DNA of 64,000 bases. Origin: Myxococcales bacterium. GTDB lineage: Bacteria > Myxococcota_A > Polyangia > Polyangiales > Polyangiaceae. Where the stretch lies: NCBI GenBank assembly GCA_016712525.1, contig JADJQX010000007.1, positions 2,232,001 through 2,296,000 of the forward strand, written 5' to 3'. Of the stretch, positions 34,364-43,122 are shown one piece after another. The notes beneath the pieces are model-generated. The model worked only from the letters and a program-made list of their open reading frames with translations, did not search any database and had not been told where the DNA came from. Position 1 is the stretch's first letter. Each line of letters starts with the position of its first letter. Both the position numbers and the translations under genes were made by a program.

Positions 34364-35616
34364 GCGACACCTCCCTCGAACGACACGACGATCTTCGGAG
34401 CCTCCGCGCGCACACGTGCCCCGACCGCGCCGAGCGCGAGGACCGCGCCACCCCCACGTGCCTCGCGTGGGAGCTCGAGCGCACGCGTGCCACCGTGCAC
34501 GACGAGCAGCACCCCTTGGGTGACACCGAGGCCGCCGAGCGCAGCCAACGCCGCGAGCCCGCGAGCGATCTCGGTGGCGACGGACCTCTCGGTGGGCTTG
34601 GCGAGGTAGACGACCTGGACCAAGGTGTCGCCGGGCGCGGCCCGCGCCGCGAGGTGCACCGTGGGGATGCCGGTGTCGAAGAGGTGCTCGGCGAGGGCCG
34701 ACGCGAACGCGACGAGGGCCCGCTTGGCGCCGCGAGGGGCCGCGAGAGCATCGATCGTATCCCCATGAAATCGCTTTGCTTTATCGACGAATCGGCGGAG
34801 CGCCCCGTGGAGCCAGAGGCCCCGCTCGAGGGCGAGCACGATCTCTTCGTGGAGGAGCTCGGCGTCGCGGCGGGCCTGCACCAACGTCTCGGAGCCGGGG
34901 GCGTGGGTCAGCATGCGTCGCTTCGTGGGCTCGTGGAGCATCTCGGCGATGTCCTCGCGTTCGCGCGCGAGGCCTCGCTCCGCGCCATCGGAGGAGCGCG
35001 ACGGCGCGAGGCACGAGACGGCCCAGTCGAGCCTGCCGAGCGCCACACCCGGGAGCGTCACCCCGAGGGTGCGGTACGTGCGGAACGCCTCTTCGTGGAG
35101 CTCGCGGAGCGCGTCGAGCCGCTGCTCGGCCGCGAGGAGCGCGACGCGCCCCGGCTCGGCGATCCGGTCGCGGGCCGAGCTCACCCAGAAGCGGACCTTC
35201 GAGACACGATGGCGCGAGGCGGCTCTATCCCACTTCGGCTCTTCGTTCGGGGGGTAGTCGAGGTGCTCGACCGGGACGAGGGTGCCTTCGTAGGCCGCGA
35301 GCTGCGCGGGATCGAAGCCTTCGATCCCTGCCGAGGCGGCCTCGAGCAGTGCCGGACGCACGGCGCGGAAGAGCGCGAGGAGCTCGTCCATCATGTGACG
35401 CTCGTGGGCGTGGTAGTCGGCCACCGCGGCGCGCACCTCGGCGTCGAAGTCGTCCAGGATCGCCGCGAGCATGGGCTCTCGCCGAAGGAGCGTGAGCACC
35501 CGCGACACGGTCATCAGGTAACGGTCGGCGTCACGCGTCGAGAGGAACGAGAACTGCCGATCGACGAGCTCGACGAGAAACGGTGCGCCCGTACCGGCGC
35601 GACGAGGGGTGCCCAT
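34360..35616 (-). CDS. Hypothetical protein coupled to FmdE-like lipoprotein
   Basis: This 418-residue protein has no signal peptide, no membrane helix and no family I recognise. It is helical in look, with several ELLHEEI-type heptads. The C-terminal part (about 290-418) alternates hydrophobic strands (VQVVYLAKP, GVLLVVHGG) and may be a Rossmann-like fold. The ATG at 35616 gives MGTPRRAGTGAPFLVELVD; the open frame continues 117 bases further without a better start. Its stop overlaps the FmdE-like gene, so the two probably act together. Confidence 0.7.
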   Translation of the reverse strand: MGTPRRAGTGAPFLVELVDRQFSFLSTRDADRYLMTVSRVLTLLRREPMLAAILDDFDAEVRAAVADYHAHERHMMDELLALFRAVRPALLEAASAGIEGFDPAQLAAYEGTLVPVEHLDYPPNEEPKWDRAASRHRVSKVRFWVSSARDRIAEPGRVALLAAEQRLDALRELHEEAFRTYRTLGVTLPGVALGRLDWAVSCLAPSRSSDGAERGLAREREDIAEMLHEPTKRRMLTHAPGSETLVQARRDAELLHEEIVLALERGLWLHGALRRFVDKAKRFHGDTIDALAAPRGAKRALVAFASALAEHLFDTGIPTVHLAARAAPGDTLVQVVYLAKPTERSVATEIARGLAALAALGGLGVTQGVLLVVHGGTRALELPREARGGGAVLALGAVGARVRAEAPKIVVSFEGGVA

Positions 35617-35722
35617 CCGAGGCGTATTCGCGGGTTCCACGCCCCAAGTGTCCGAGCCCACGCGCCCCGAGTAAAGAGGCAAGAGATGCCCTGCCCTCTC
35701 GTGCGACGGTAGACTCGGGCCC

Positions 35723-36229
35723 ATGAACGCCATCGAGCTCGCCCACCTCCTCGACCTCGCGCCCCACCCCGAGGGCGGCTACTTCCGAGAGACCTACCGC
35801 TCCGAAGAGACCCTCGCGCGCGGAGCATTGCCGGGCCGTTTCGCCGGGGATCGGGTCTTCGGCACGTCGATCTACTTCTTGCTCACCGAGGGCACGTTCT
35901 CGGCGCTCCACACGATCGAGAGCGACGAGCTCTGGCACCACTACGACGGAGGAGCCCTCCGGATCGTCACCCTGGACGAGCACGGAGCGCGCGAGGACTT
36001 CGTGCTCGGGAAGGACTACGCCCGCGGGGAGCGGCCCTTCGCGTGGGTGCCACGAGGGCGTGTCTTCGGCTCGCACGTGGAGCCCGGGGTCCCTCACGCG
36101 CTCGTGGGCTGCACGGTGGCCCCGGGGTTCGATTTCGCCGACTTCCGCATGCCGAGCCGACACGAGCTGCTCGCGCTGTACCCGGAGCACGAGGCCGTCG
36201 TCACGCGGCTCACTCGGAGCTCGCCTTGA
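35723..36229 (+). CDS. Cupin_5 (DUF985) family protein
   Basis: This 168-residue cytoplasmic protein starts MNAIELAHLLDLAPHPEGGYFRETYRS, the hallmark DUF985 opening. FGTSIYFLLTEGTFSALHTIESDELWHHYDGG carries the cupin metal-site pattern (H...E..WH). GCTVAPGFDFADF near the end is also conserved in the family. The substrate is unknown. It ends overlapping the tail of the convergent gene by 20 bases. Confidence 0.9.
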   Translation: MNAIELAHLLDLAPHPEGGYFRETYRSEETLARGALPGRFAGDRVFGTSIYFLLTEGTFSALHTIESDELWHHYDGGALRIVTLDEHGAREDFVLGKDYARGERPFAWVPRGRVFGSHVEPGVPHALVGCTVAPGFDFADFRMPSRHELLALYPEHEAVVTRLTRSSP

Positions 36230-36905
36230 GGTGCCGGACCGAAGGCACGACGAACGCCTCTTCGACCGCGGCCGTGCACGTCGAGAGCAGCGCGCGCGCC
36301 TCGTCGAGCCGCGCGGGGTTCTCTTCGCCGTCGTCCCACACGAGCGACAGGTCACCGCGCCGGTAACGAAGCGCTAGGTATTTCCCCATGCGAAAGGCGA
36401 GGAGCGCGCGCCTCACGTCGGCCGAGAGCACACGGCTCACGAACCCCGCGGGGCGCTCGCTCGTCACGAAGACGGCGTCGAACGCGGCGTCGCCCGTCGT
36501 GCACCTTGGCATGGCCCGCCGCCCCTCGCGTGTGGAGACGAGCGCCCGCCCGAGGAGGAGCGCCGAAGGTCGCGCCGTGAGCCGCGTCGACAGAGCGCCC
36601 TCACGAAGCACGGCCTCGAGGCGCATCTTCGCCCCCGAGGGCTCCTCCCACTCGACCCGCGCCGAGGTGACGTTCGGCCACTCGCCCGACGCCGGCACGA
36701 ACCTGTAGCCGCGCGCGCGCGAGAAGCTCTCCCACACCGACTCGAATCGCGCCTTCTCGAGACCCCGGGCCCGGTAGTGTACGGCGAACCCCACGGCCAC
36801 GAACGGGAGCGCGATCGTCATCACGAGCAGAGCCAAGACCTCGAGACCCACGACGGAACGATGCCAAACCTCGGGCCGCGGGTGCACCCCCATGACGGAC
36901 GTCAC
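36210..36905 (-). CDS. Membrane-anchored hypothetical protein
   Basis: This 231-residue protein has one N-terminal membrane helix (VVGLEVLALLVMTIALPFVAVGF) and a soluble domain with alternating strands (RVEWEEPSGAKMRLEAVL, YLALRYRRGDLSLVWDD). It matches no family I know. The ATG at 36905 or one at 36893 could start it. It is convergent with the cupin gene and overlaps its end. Confidence 0.65.
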   Translation of the reverse strand: MTSVMGVHPRPEVWHRSVVGLEVLALLVMTIALPFVAVGFAVHYRARGLEKARFESVWESFSRARGYRFVPASGEWPNVTSARVEWEEPSGAKMRLEAVLREGALSTRLTARPSALLLGRALVSTREGRRAMPRCTTGDAAFDAVFVTSERPAGFVSRVLSADVRRALLAFRMGKYLALRYRRGDLSLVWDDGEENPARLDEARALLSTCTAAVEEAFVVPSVRHLKASSE

Positions 36906-37100
36906 CCGAGCGCGGCGCGCCGCCCGAGGCGAGCTCTCCCCCGAAGAAAACGAATACGCATATCATTTCATAGACTTAATGACCCACCCTGAATATCGCT
37001 CGGGGCGCACCGTCTGCCCGCTCGACATCGCGGTTCGGGAGGGGGAAACTTTTGCGCGCCCTCCGCGTATGACCAGCGAAGAACCCCGAAGGAGCCGACT

Positions 37101-37490
37101 ATGAGCGCACGCGAGAAGATCGAGAACCTCACGAACAGTTGGTACGGCTTCGCCCTCTTCGGCGGGCTGTTCTCGTTCCTTCAAGGGGGCTTCGGGCTCT
37201 TCTCGGCGTTGGGCGCGATGGGCTCCACCCTGCTCTCGCTCTTCTTGACGTACTTCTTCGGCCGGCGCCTGCTCGCGAAGGGGAGCATCACGAGGCTCTT
37301 CCTCATCGTCGTGTCCGCGCTCGGGCTCGTCGCCTGGTCGTACGGCGCCTATGGCATCGGCCGCGCCTTCATCAACGCCTGGTCGTTCAAGCTCCTCTTC
37401 GGCCTCGTCTACGCGGCGGCCTCGGTCCACATGAACTTCAAGTCGCTGCGCGTCCTCACCGACGCGCAGGTGAAGAGCTACGTGGGCTGA
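37101..37490 (+). CDS. Small integral membrane protein
   Basis: This 129-residue protein has four predicted helices: FALFGGLFSFLQGGFGLF, MGSTLLSLFLTYFFG, LFLIVVSALGLVAWSYGAYGI and AWSFKLLFGLVYAAASV. No family motif is seen. A good AAGGAG ribosome site precedes the ATG. It is followed 29 bases later by a strong hairpin, so it is probably a single-gene transcript. Confidence 0.78.
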   Translation: MSAREKIENLTNSWYGFALFGGLFSFLQGGFGLFSALGAMGSTLLSLFLTYFFGRRLLAKGSITRLFLIVVSALGLVAWSYGAYGIGRAFINAWSFKLLFGLVYAAASVHMNFKSLRVLTDAQVKSYVG

Positions 37491-37519
37491 AGCTCATCGG
37501 CCCACCGACCCTGGCCTCG

Positions 37520-37547
37520 AGCCCCTCGCGGAACCCCGCGGGGGGCT
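37520..37547 (+). terminator. Rho-independent-like terminator
   Basis: AGCCCC-T-CGCGG pairs with CCGCG-G-GGGGCT around a 4-base AACC loop: an 11-bp stem with one T-G pair. A short T-rich stretch (TCATTTTG) follows. Confidence 0.7.
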
Positions 37548-37596
37548 TCGTCATTTTGCCGTTTCGGCGCGCCGGTTGACCGATCCGAGCCCGGGT

Positions 37597-37615
37597 GATC
37601 CAGTGTCGCTGGATC
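37597..37615. repeat. Short inverted repeat upstream of L,D-transpeptidase gene
   Basis: GATCCAG (37597-37603), a 5-base loop, CTGGATC (37609-37615). It lies 17 bases after a TTGAC (37576) that could be a -35 element. An operator or leader hairpin is possible. Confidence 0.35.
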
Positions 37616-37730
37616 CCGAGGAACCCAGAGATCCTGGCGTACATCCCGCACATTTCACGAGGCATCGCCCATGGCGCGGTGCGCCGTCTGCCCCGAAGTG
37701 CCTTGGCACACGGGCTGCAAAAGGTGGGGC

Positions 37731-38480
37731 ATGCTCCTTCGCGCTCCCCTCCGTGCCCTCGCCCTCGCCCTCGCCCTCGCCGCCACCGCGTGCAGCGCCG
37801 AAGTCGGCCCCGAAGACGACGCGGCCGAAGAGGCCGACGGCGAAGGTGGCGAGCAGGTGAGCGAAGAGGCGCTTCGCCTCGGCGACGCGAACCGCCAGGG
37901 CTTCAAGGAGCCTCAGTTCTCTGCGGCCGAGAAGGCGGCGGTGCTCGCGCGCTACGGCAGCATCGACCCGAACCGCGAGGTGCCGCGGGTGCTGCTCGAG
38001 AACGCCCTCCAGTACTACGACTTCAACAAGTCGCGCCTGAAGGTCAAAGACGTCATCACCATCATCGACTTCTCTCAGCACTCGTCGAAGCGGCGCATGT
38101 ACATCGTCGACATGGAGACCGGGCGCGTCGAACGCCACGTGGTCGCGCACGGCTCGGGCAGCGATCCCGAGAACGACGGCACCCCGCGGCGCTTCTCGAA
38201 CGTGGAAGGGTCGCTCCAATCTTCGCTCGGGTACTACGTGACGGCGGAGACCTACGAGGGGAAGTGGGGCTACTCCCTCCGCCTCGACGGCCTCTCGGCC
38301 ACGAACTCCCAGGTCCGCAAGCGGGCCGTGGTCATGCACGGCGCGAGCTACGTCGTCGACGGCAAGTCGCTCCAGGGGCGCTCGTGGGGGTGCCCGGCGA
38401 TCCCGATGAACGAGCGGACCGCGATCATCAACCAGGTGAAGGGCGGGAGCCTCCTCTACGCGGATCTCCCGAACCGCTGA
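37731..38480 (+). CDS. Secreted L,D-transpeptidase catalytic-domain protein
   Basis: This 249-residue protein has a signal peptide ending ALAATAC, so it is probably a lipoprotein. A short acidic linker follows. The catalytic domain has VVMHGASYVVDGKSLQGRSWGCPAIP, with the His and nucleophile Cys of the YkuD_2/murein L,D-transpeptidase group. It would form or cut 3-3 cross-links in peptidoglycan. The ATG at 37731 is chosen because it begins the signal peptide; the open frame starts 60 bases earlier. Confidence 0.85.
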   Translation: MLLRAPLRALALALALAATACSAEVGPEDDAAEEADGEGGEQVSEEALRLGDANRQGFKEPQFSAAEKAAVLARYGSIDPNREVPRVLLENALQYYDFNKSRLKVKDVITIIDFSQHSSKRRMYIVDMETGRVERHVVAHGSGSDPENDGTPRRFSNVEGSLQSSLGYYVTAETYEGKWGYSLRLDGLSATNSQVRKRAVVMHGASYVVDGKSLQGRSWGCPAIPMNERTAIINQVKGGSLLYADLPNR

Positions 38481-38594
38481 CGAAAACGGGCCCGACCTCT
38501 GGTAGACGGAGGGCGTGCGCGACGACGAGACATGCCCCGAGGCCTCCTGCCGCGTACGCGGTACGGGGGCCTCGTCGCGCCTCGAGGTCGGCAC

Positions 38595-40580
38595 GTGAAG
38601 CTCCGTTCGTGGGCGCTCGCCGCGCTTCCGTTCGTCGTGCTCGGTGCCCTCGGGCTTTGGTTCGTGCATCCTGCATGGATCGCGTGCGGCGCCTTCCCCG
38701 CCCCTCTCGACGACGTCTACATCCATGCGAGCTTCGCGCGGGCGCTCGCGCACGGCCATCCGTTCTCGTGGGTCGGGGGGCAAGGGTACAGCTCCGGGGA
38801 GACCGCGCCGCTCTACCCGGTGTTGCTCGCGCCGGCGTTCTTCCTCGGGCTCGACGACGAGAGCGTGGTGGCGTTCGCGTTCGCCGTGGCGATCGGCGCG
38901 CTCGGGCTCTCCGCGCGACGGGTCGCCGAGCTCTTCGGGAGCCCGCGCGAGGCCTACTCGGTCGTCGCCGGGACGTTGATCGTCGCCCTCGCGTCGGCGG
39001 TCGGGACGGTGGCCTTCACGTTCTTCTCGGGGATGGAGGCCGCGGCGTTCTTCGCAGCCTCGACGAGCGCGCTCGTGTGGGTGGAGCGCGCGCGGGCACG
39101 ACCTCGGGGGAGGAAGCGGGCCGCGATGCGCGCGGGCCTCTGGGGTGCGGCGATGGTGCTGCTCCGCCCGGAGGCCGTGGTGGTGGTCGCGCCCTTCGCG
39201 CTCGTCGCGGCCCGGGGCGCACGCTCCCGCCCGTGGCTCCCTATGCTCGCCCGAGCGGCACTCCCTGGCGCCCTCGCGACCGGGCTCGTGCTCGGCCTGA
39301 ACTATGCGTTCACGGGAGATTTCGCCTCCGCGGGCGCGCGGCTGAAGCTCCTCGGCTCGAACCCCTTCCTCGACGACGTGGCGCGAGCGAAGGAGCTCGT
39401 CTTGAACCTCTTCGGCTTCGTGTGGCGCGTGCTCGCGAAGGACATGGGTGGGCCCGCCCTCCTCGGGCTCGCAGCGCTCACCGGCCTCGGGCTCACGCGA
39501 GAACGCACGAGGCACCCCGTCCTCGCGTGCCTCACGGGCGCGTGTGCCTTCGCGCTGCTCGTGTCGACGAACGGAGCGGCGCGGTACCAAGGCTTTCGGT
39601 ACTACGCACCGGCGGTCGCGCTCCTCGTCTTGGGGGCGTGCCTCGGCCTCGCGGGGCGTTCGTCCCCGAGGAGAAGCACGATCGCCCTCGTTTCGTTCGC
39701 GGGTCTCTTCGCCCTCGTCTTCGCCCGGACCGACGAGGCACGCTCGTACTTTCGCCGCGCGTCGAAGAACGTGCACGAGCAGCAGGTCACGATGGGCAGG
39801 CTCGTCTCGGCCATCCTCCCGCGGGACGCCATCGTGCTCGTCGGAGACGCAGGCGCGATCCCGTTCTTCTCGAAGCGCACGTGTGTGGACGCGCTCGGCC
39901 TCGGAGGCTACCGCCGCTACCCGTTCGTGCAGGCCGCGGTGCACGGCGAGGCCGCGACCCTCGAGCTCTTGGAGCGCATCCCCGAGGGTGAGCGGCCCAC
40001 GCACTTCGCCCTCTATCCGAACTGGTTTCCCACGATCACGGGAACCTTCGGCCGCAAGGTGCGTGAGATCACGATCGAGGACAACGTGATCTGCGGCGGC
40101 CCCACCAAGGTGCTCTACGAGGCCGACTTCTCCGCGCTCGGAGGCGGAGAGGCGCGCGACCTCGGCGTTCCCCCGAGCGACGTCGTGAACGTCATGGACT
40201 CCCTCGACCTCGCGGACGTCGAGAGCGAGCGTGCGCACGACACGGTCCTCCCTGTCCCGAACGGCGGGTACACGACCGCGCGTGTCTTCGATGTCGGAGG
40301 GCGACGCACCTTCGACGGCGGGAGGATCGTCCAGGGTGGGCGCGAAGTGTCTTTCGTGCCACGTGGGGTGTCCGGGCCTGCGCGGGTCACGTTGCGCGGC
40401 GACGAGGGCGGGCTCGACGTCGACGTGCGCGTGGGGCGCGGGGAGTGCCGAGCGACCGCCGAGCCTGCCGTGGGGTTCACGTACGCGGCGTGCTCCGTCG
40501 AAGTGCACGAGGGAGACCGCGTCACCCTCGCCGCTCGGCGCGAGGGGAGGACGTACCACGTGTGGATCTCCAGGCCATGA
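38595..40580 (+). CDS. Polytopic membrane glycosyltransferase-like protein (GT-C type)
   Basis: This protein of about 661 residues has some 10-11 membrane helices in its first 430 residues and a large periplasmic C-terminal domain. APLDDVYIHASFARALAHG in the first loop carries the paired acidic residues typical of GT-C enzymes that use polyprenyl-phosphate sugars (as in GT39/ArnT-like proteins). The sugar and acceptor are unknown. I chose the GTG at 38595 (GAGG upstream, giving MKLRSWALAAL); an ATG at 38532 would add 21 residues. Its stop overlaps the next ATG by 4 bases, so the two genes are coupled. Confidence 0.78.
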   Translation: MKLRSWALAALPFVVLGALGLWFVHPAWIACGAFPAPLDDVYIHASFARALAHGHPFSWVGGQGYSSGETAPLYPVLLAPAFFLGLDDESVVAFAFAVAIGALGLSARRVAELFGSPREAYSVVAGTLIVALASAVGTVAFTFFSGMEAAAFFAASTSALVWVERARARPRGRKRAAMRAGLWGAAMVLLRPEAVVVVAPFALVAARGARSRPWLPMLARAALPGALATGLVLGLNYAFTGDFASAGARLKLLGSNPFLDDVARAKELVLNLFGFVWRVLAKDMGGPALLGLAALTGLGLTRERTRHPVLACLTGACAFALLVSTNGAARYQGFRYYAPAVALLVLGACLGLAGRSSPRRSTIALVSFAGLFALVFARTDEARSYFRRASKNVHEQQVTMGRLVSAILPRDAIVLVGDAGAIPFFSKRTCVDALGLGGYRRYPFVQAAVHGEAATLELLERIPEGERPTHFALYPNWFPTITGTFGRKVREITIEDNVICGGPTKVLYEADFSALGGGEARDLGVPPSDVVNVMDSLDLADVESERAHDTVLPVPNGGYTTARVFDVGGRRTFDGGRIVQGGREVSFVPRGVSGPARVTLRGDEGGLDVDVRVGRGECRATAEPAVGFTYAACSVEVHEGDRVTLAARREGRTYHVWISRP

Positions 40581-42289
40581 TCCAAAGAACTACACTTTTC
40601 GCAATTGTTTCGACCATTTGCGCATCGAGCGCGTGCGCCCCTCCGGCCCCCGTCGCGCGCGAGGTCCCGCCGTGCACACGGCCCGCGCCAGAGCCTCGAA
40701 CGCAGGACACGTCCTGCACGTTGGCCCTCGTTCCCGAGCCGGACGCCCACCTGTCGGTCCGCCTCGCATGTGCCCTCGACGGCGCGCAGACCTTCTCGAT
40801 CGCGCGCGCCCACCGGGACATCGACGGCCTCTCGGCTCGGGACGATGGCGGGCCTCTCGCCGCCTCGGTCTCGCCGGAGACCGCGAATCAGACCTCCACC
40901 GTTCGGCTCGGCCGGCCCGCGCGTGGGCGGCTCGAGCTCTCGTTCCGCGTGCGCGCGTCGTCCGACCCACGAGGTCCTCTCGCCGAGCTCGTGGTCGCGG
41001 AGGATCGCGCGAGGGGGCTCCTCCGGTCGTGCACGCCCGTGCCGTCGCGGCCTCACGACACCCCGCGAGAGATTTCCCTCGTGGTCGACGGGTCACGCAT
41101 CGCCGCAGAGGGAGCCCTCACGACCTTGGGGGTGGGCCGCACGAGGACGCGGACCACGACCTTCGAGGCCCTCGCCTACGGCATGTTCGTCGCGGGGTCG
41201 CTCGGGACCGCTACGTTCCGGGACGCCGGCGATCGCGACGAGGTGGCGTGGCTCGGGTACACGGCGTTCGACCCGCGCCCTGCGGCCGCCGAGATCGCCC
41301 AGGTTCGAACCGCGCTCCGCGAGACCTGGAAGGGCGGGGGTGCCGAGGGGCACGCGCTCGCCTTCGTCTCGAGCGCGAGGCCCGAGGGCCACGTCGCGCT
41401 CCTCGAGCTCCCGGGGGCGACGCTCGTCCACCTCGGCCCGAGCGAGCCGTGGGGGTTCGCCCTTCGCACGCGAATCGCGCTCGCCCTCCAGCGCCCGTGG
41501 CTCGGAGGTCGGCTCGCCGTGCGGAGCGACGACGGCGCCGATGGCACGTGGTTCGACGAAGGGCTCGCGCGCTTCACGGCGGTCCGGCTGCTCTCGCGCC
41601 TCGGCCTCGTGGCACCACGCGACGTCGCGACGTGGCTCGGTGGTCTCTACGCCGCGCACGCGCTCTCCCCCCTCAAGGACCGTCGCCACACGGAGCTCCT
41701 CGCCGCGAGGGCGAGCTCCCCCGATGCCCGCGCCGAGCTCGCGACCCGAGGAGCCCTCCATGCGTTCGCGGTCTACGGCGCCTACCGCCGCGCGCACCCG
41801 GGGAAGACCTTCGACGACGAGCTTCGACCCCTCGTGACCGCGGCGATCGATGGAAAAAAGGCGCGCTTCGTCACCGAGACCGAGTGGCAGGCGCTCCTCG
41901 GACGAGCCCTCGGCCGAGAGACGCGCTTCGACGTCGTCGCGCTCGGGAAGGAGCCTCCCGTGCCGGACGACGCCCTCGGCCCCTGCTTCCGCAAGTCCGC
42001 CGGCGCGGTCTTTCGCGAGCGGCTCGGGTTCGATCTCGACGCCACGCTGGATGCACCCGATCGGCGCCTCGTGGGCCTCGAGCCCGGTGGGGCAGCCTTC
42101 ATGGGTGGCGCGCGCGAGGGAGACGTGTTGGTCGAAGCGTCGCGAGCCGGCGAGACGTACCGCCTCGTGCTCGAGAGCGCCGGCACGACGCGCACGTCGA
42201 CCGTTCGCCCGAACCGGCAGGCCGCCCGCGCGACCACGTTCGTCCGCGAGCCGAAGGTGCCCGACACGGCATGCGGCGAGCTCCTGTAG
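40577..42289 (+). CDS. Lipoprotein, degenerate peptidase M61-like with PDZ-like end
   Basis: This 570-residue protein has a lipoprotein-type signal (FAIVSTICASSAC). The middle resembles peptidase M61: GTWFDEGLARFTAVRLLSRLG corresponds to the family's third-ligand region, and a C-terminal PDZ-like unit is seen in LVGLEPGGAAFMGGAREGDVLVEA. However, the HExxH zinc motif expected about 60-80 residues before FDEGLARF is absent (the region reads FALRTRIALALQRPW). So it is probably a non-catalytic member. It overlaps the glycosyltransferase stop and may bind or present its product; this is inference. The signal peptide is encoded by AT-rich codons unlike its surroundings. Confidence 0.7.
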   Translation: MIQRTTLFAIVSTICASSACAPPAPVAREVPPCTRPAPEPRTQDTSCTLALVPEPDAHLSVRLACALDGAQTFSIARAHRDIDGLSARDDGGPLAASVSPETANQTSTVRLGRPARGRLELSFRVRASSDPRGPLAELVVAEDRARGLLRSCTPVPSRPHDTPREISLVVDGSRIAAEGALTTLGVGRTRTRTTTFEALAYGMFVAGSLGTATFRDAGDRDEVAWLGYTAFDPRPAAAEIAQVRTALRETWKGGGAEGHALAFVSSARPEGHVALLELPGATLVHLGPSEPWGFALRTRIALALQRPWLGGRLAVRSDDGADGTWFDEGLARFTAVRLLSRLGLVAPRDVATWLGGLYAAHALSPLKDRRHTELLAARASSPDARAELATRGALHAFAVYGAYRRAHPGKTFDDELRPLVTAAIDGKKARFVTETEWQALLGRALGRETRFDVVALGKEPPVPDDALGPCFRKSAGAVFRERLGFDLDATLDAPDRRLVGLEPGGAAFMGGAREGDVLVEASRAGETYRLVLESAGTTRTSTVRPNRQAARATTFVREPKVPDTACGELL

Positions 42290-42329
42290 CTCGTTCTAAG
42301 CCTTTGAATTCAATACAGATTTTGTCCCG

Positions 42330-42353
42330 CCGTTTCGCCCGCCCGGGCGACGG
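42330..42353. terminator. Hairpin between convergent genes
   Basis: CCG...TCGCCCG pairs with CGGGCGA-CGG around a tight loop, between the ends of the M61-like gene and the convergent lipoprotein gene. It is preceded on the + strand by an AT-rich stretch (42299-42325). Confidence 0.5.
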
Positions 42354-42361
42354 TGGGCCCG

Positions 42362-43075
42362 TCAGAAGTCTTGGTTCGAAAACCGGAAGAGGAGCGCCGT
42401 GGGGCGCGGGCCGTCGGCGTCGATCACGATCGCGCCGTCTTTCGTGCCGTCGTTGCGGTGCACGAGGTGCGTGGACGCTCCGCCCGAGCCGTCGGCGAAG
42501 ACACTCACCTTGCCGTCGAGCGGGATGAGGTCGGACACCTTCGCCGAGAGCTCGTTCATCGTGTACGGGGTGAAGTCTTTGGCCTGGACGCCGAGGTCCT
42601 TCGTGTAGTCGAGCGTGAGCCCCGCGTGGGCGCCCTCTTGCCACGGCGGCCCTGGGAGCGAGACGTTCTTCGTGAGGAAGAAGACCCGCGGATCCTGCCC
42701 GGCGCGGTCGGACTGGACGTTGACGACCATACGGTACACGGCCCCCTGCATGCGCACCTGGAGGACCACGTGATCGTCGTTCGGGAGCGCGCACGTGGTG
42801 TGCCGGGGCTCGACGATGGCGAGCACCGTACCGTCGACCCGAACGAAACCTCTCGGCAGCGCGTTCCCGAAGGCGCTCGCGCAACGGGCGCCCTTGTCGA
42901 TCGAGGCGTCGCTCGCGTCGAGCGGAGGGCTCGCGTCGAGCGGAGGGCTCGCGTCGTCGACCGGCGAGGCGTCGACCTCCGGAGAACCCGAAGGAGGCGC
43001 CGAGGGACTCGCCGTGCCACACGCCCACACGAGCCCGAGCCAAACGACCGCGACCCCTCGACGCACGAGCTTCAT
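42362..43075 (-). CDS. Lipoprotein of unknown function
   Basis: This 237-residue protein has a lipoprotein signal (VVWLGLVWAC), a Pro/Ser/Asp-rich linker with a repeated SPPLDA unit, and a compact domain of about 170 residues. That domain is mainly strands (HVVLQVRMQGAVYRMVVNVQ, KDGAIVIDADGPRPTALLF) and has two Cys that may pair. I do not recognise the family. It is divergent from the helicase gene. Confidence 0.72.
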   Translation of the reverse strand: MKLVRRGVAVVWLGLVWACGTASPSAPPSGSPEVDASPVDDASPPLDASPPLDASDASIDKGARCASAFGNALPRGFVRVDGTVLAIVEPRHTTCALPNDDHVVLQVRMQGAVYRMVVNVQSDRAGQDPRVFFLTKNVSLPGPPWQEGAHAGLTLDYTKDLGVQAKDFTPYTMNELSAKVSDLIPLDGKVSVFADGSGGASTHLVHRNDGTKDGAIVIDADGPRPTALLFRFSNQDF

Positions 43076-43122
43076 GGCGGGTTTCGCTAGCAGGGTGCGC
43101 CGACCTCCGCCATCCTCTCGGC

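Noticed and set aside
36892..37104. 70-residue open frame on the plus strand
   Set aside because: Codon use is unlike all neighbours, it overlaps the start of the divergent gene, and the following gene has its own strong ribosome site.
37551..40559. 1002-codon minus-strand open frame
   Set aside because: It runs opposite the L,D-transpeptidase and glycosyltransferase genes, both of which have motifs and signal peptides; the antisense product is Arg/Glu-rich noise.
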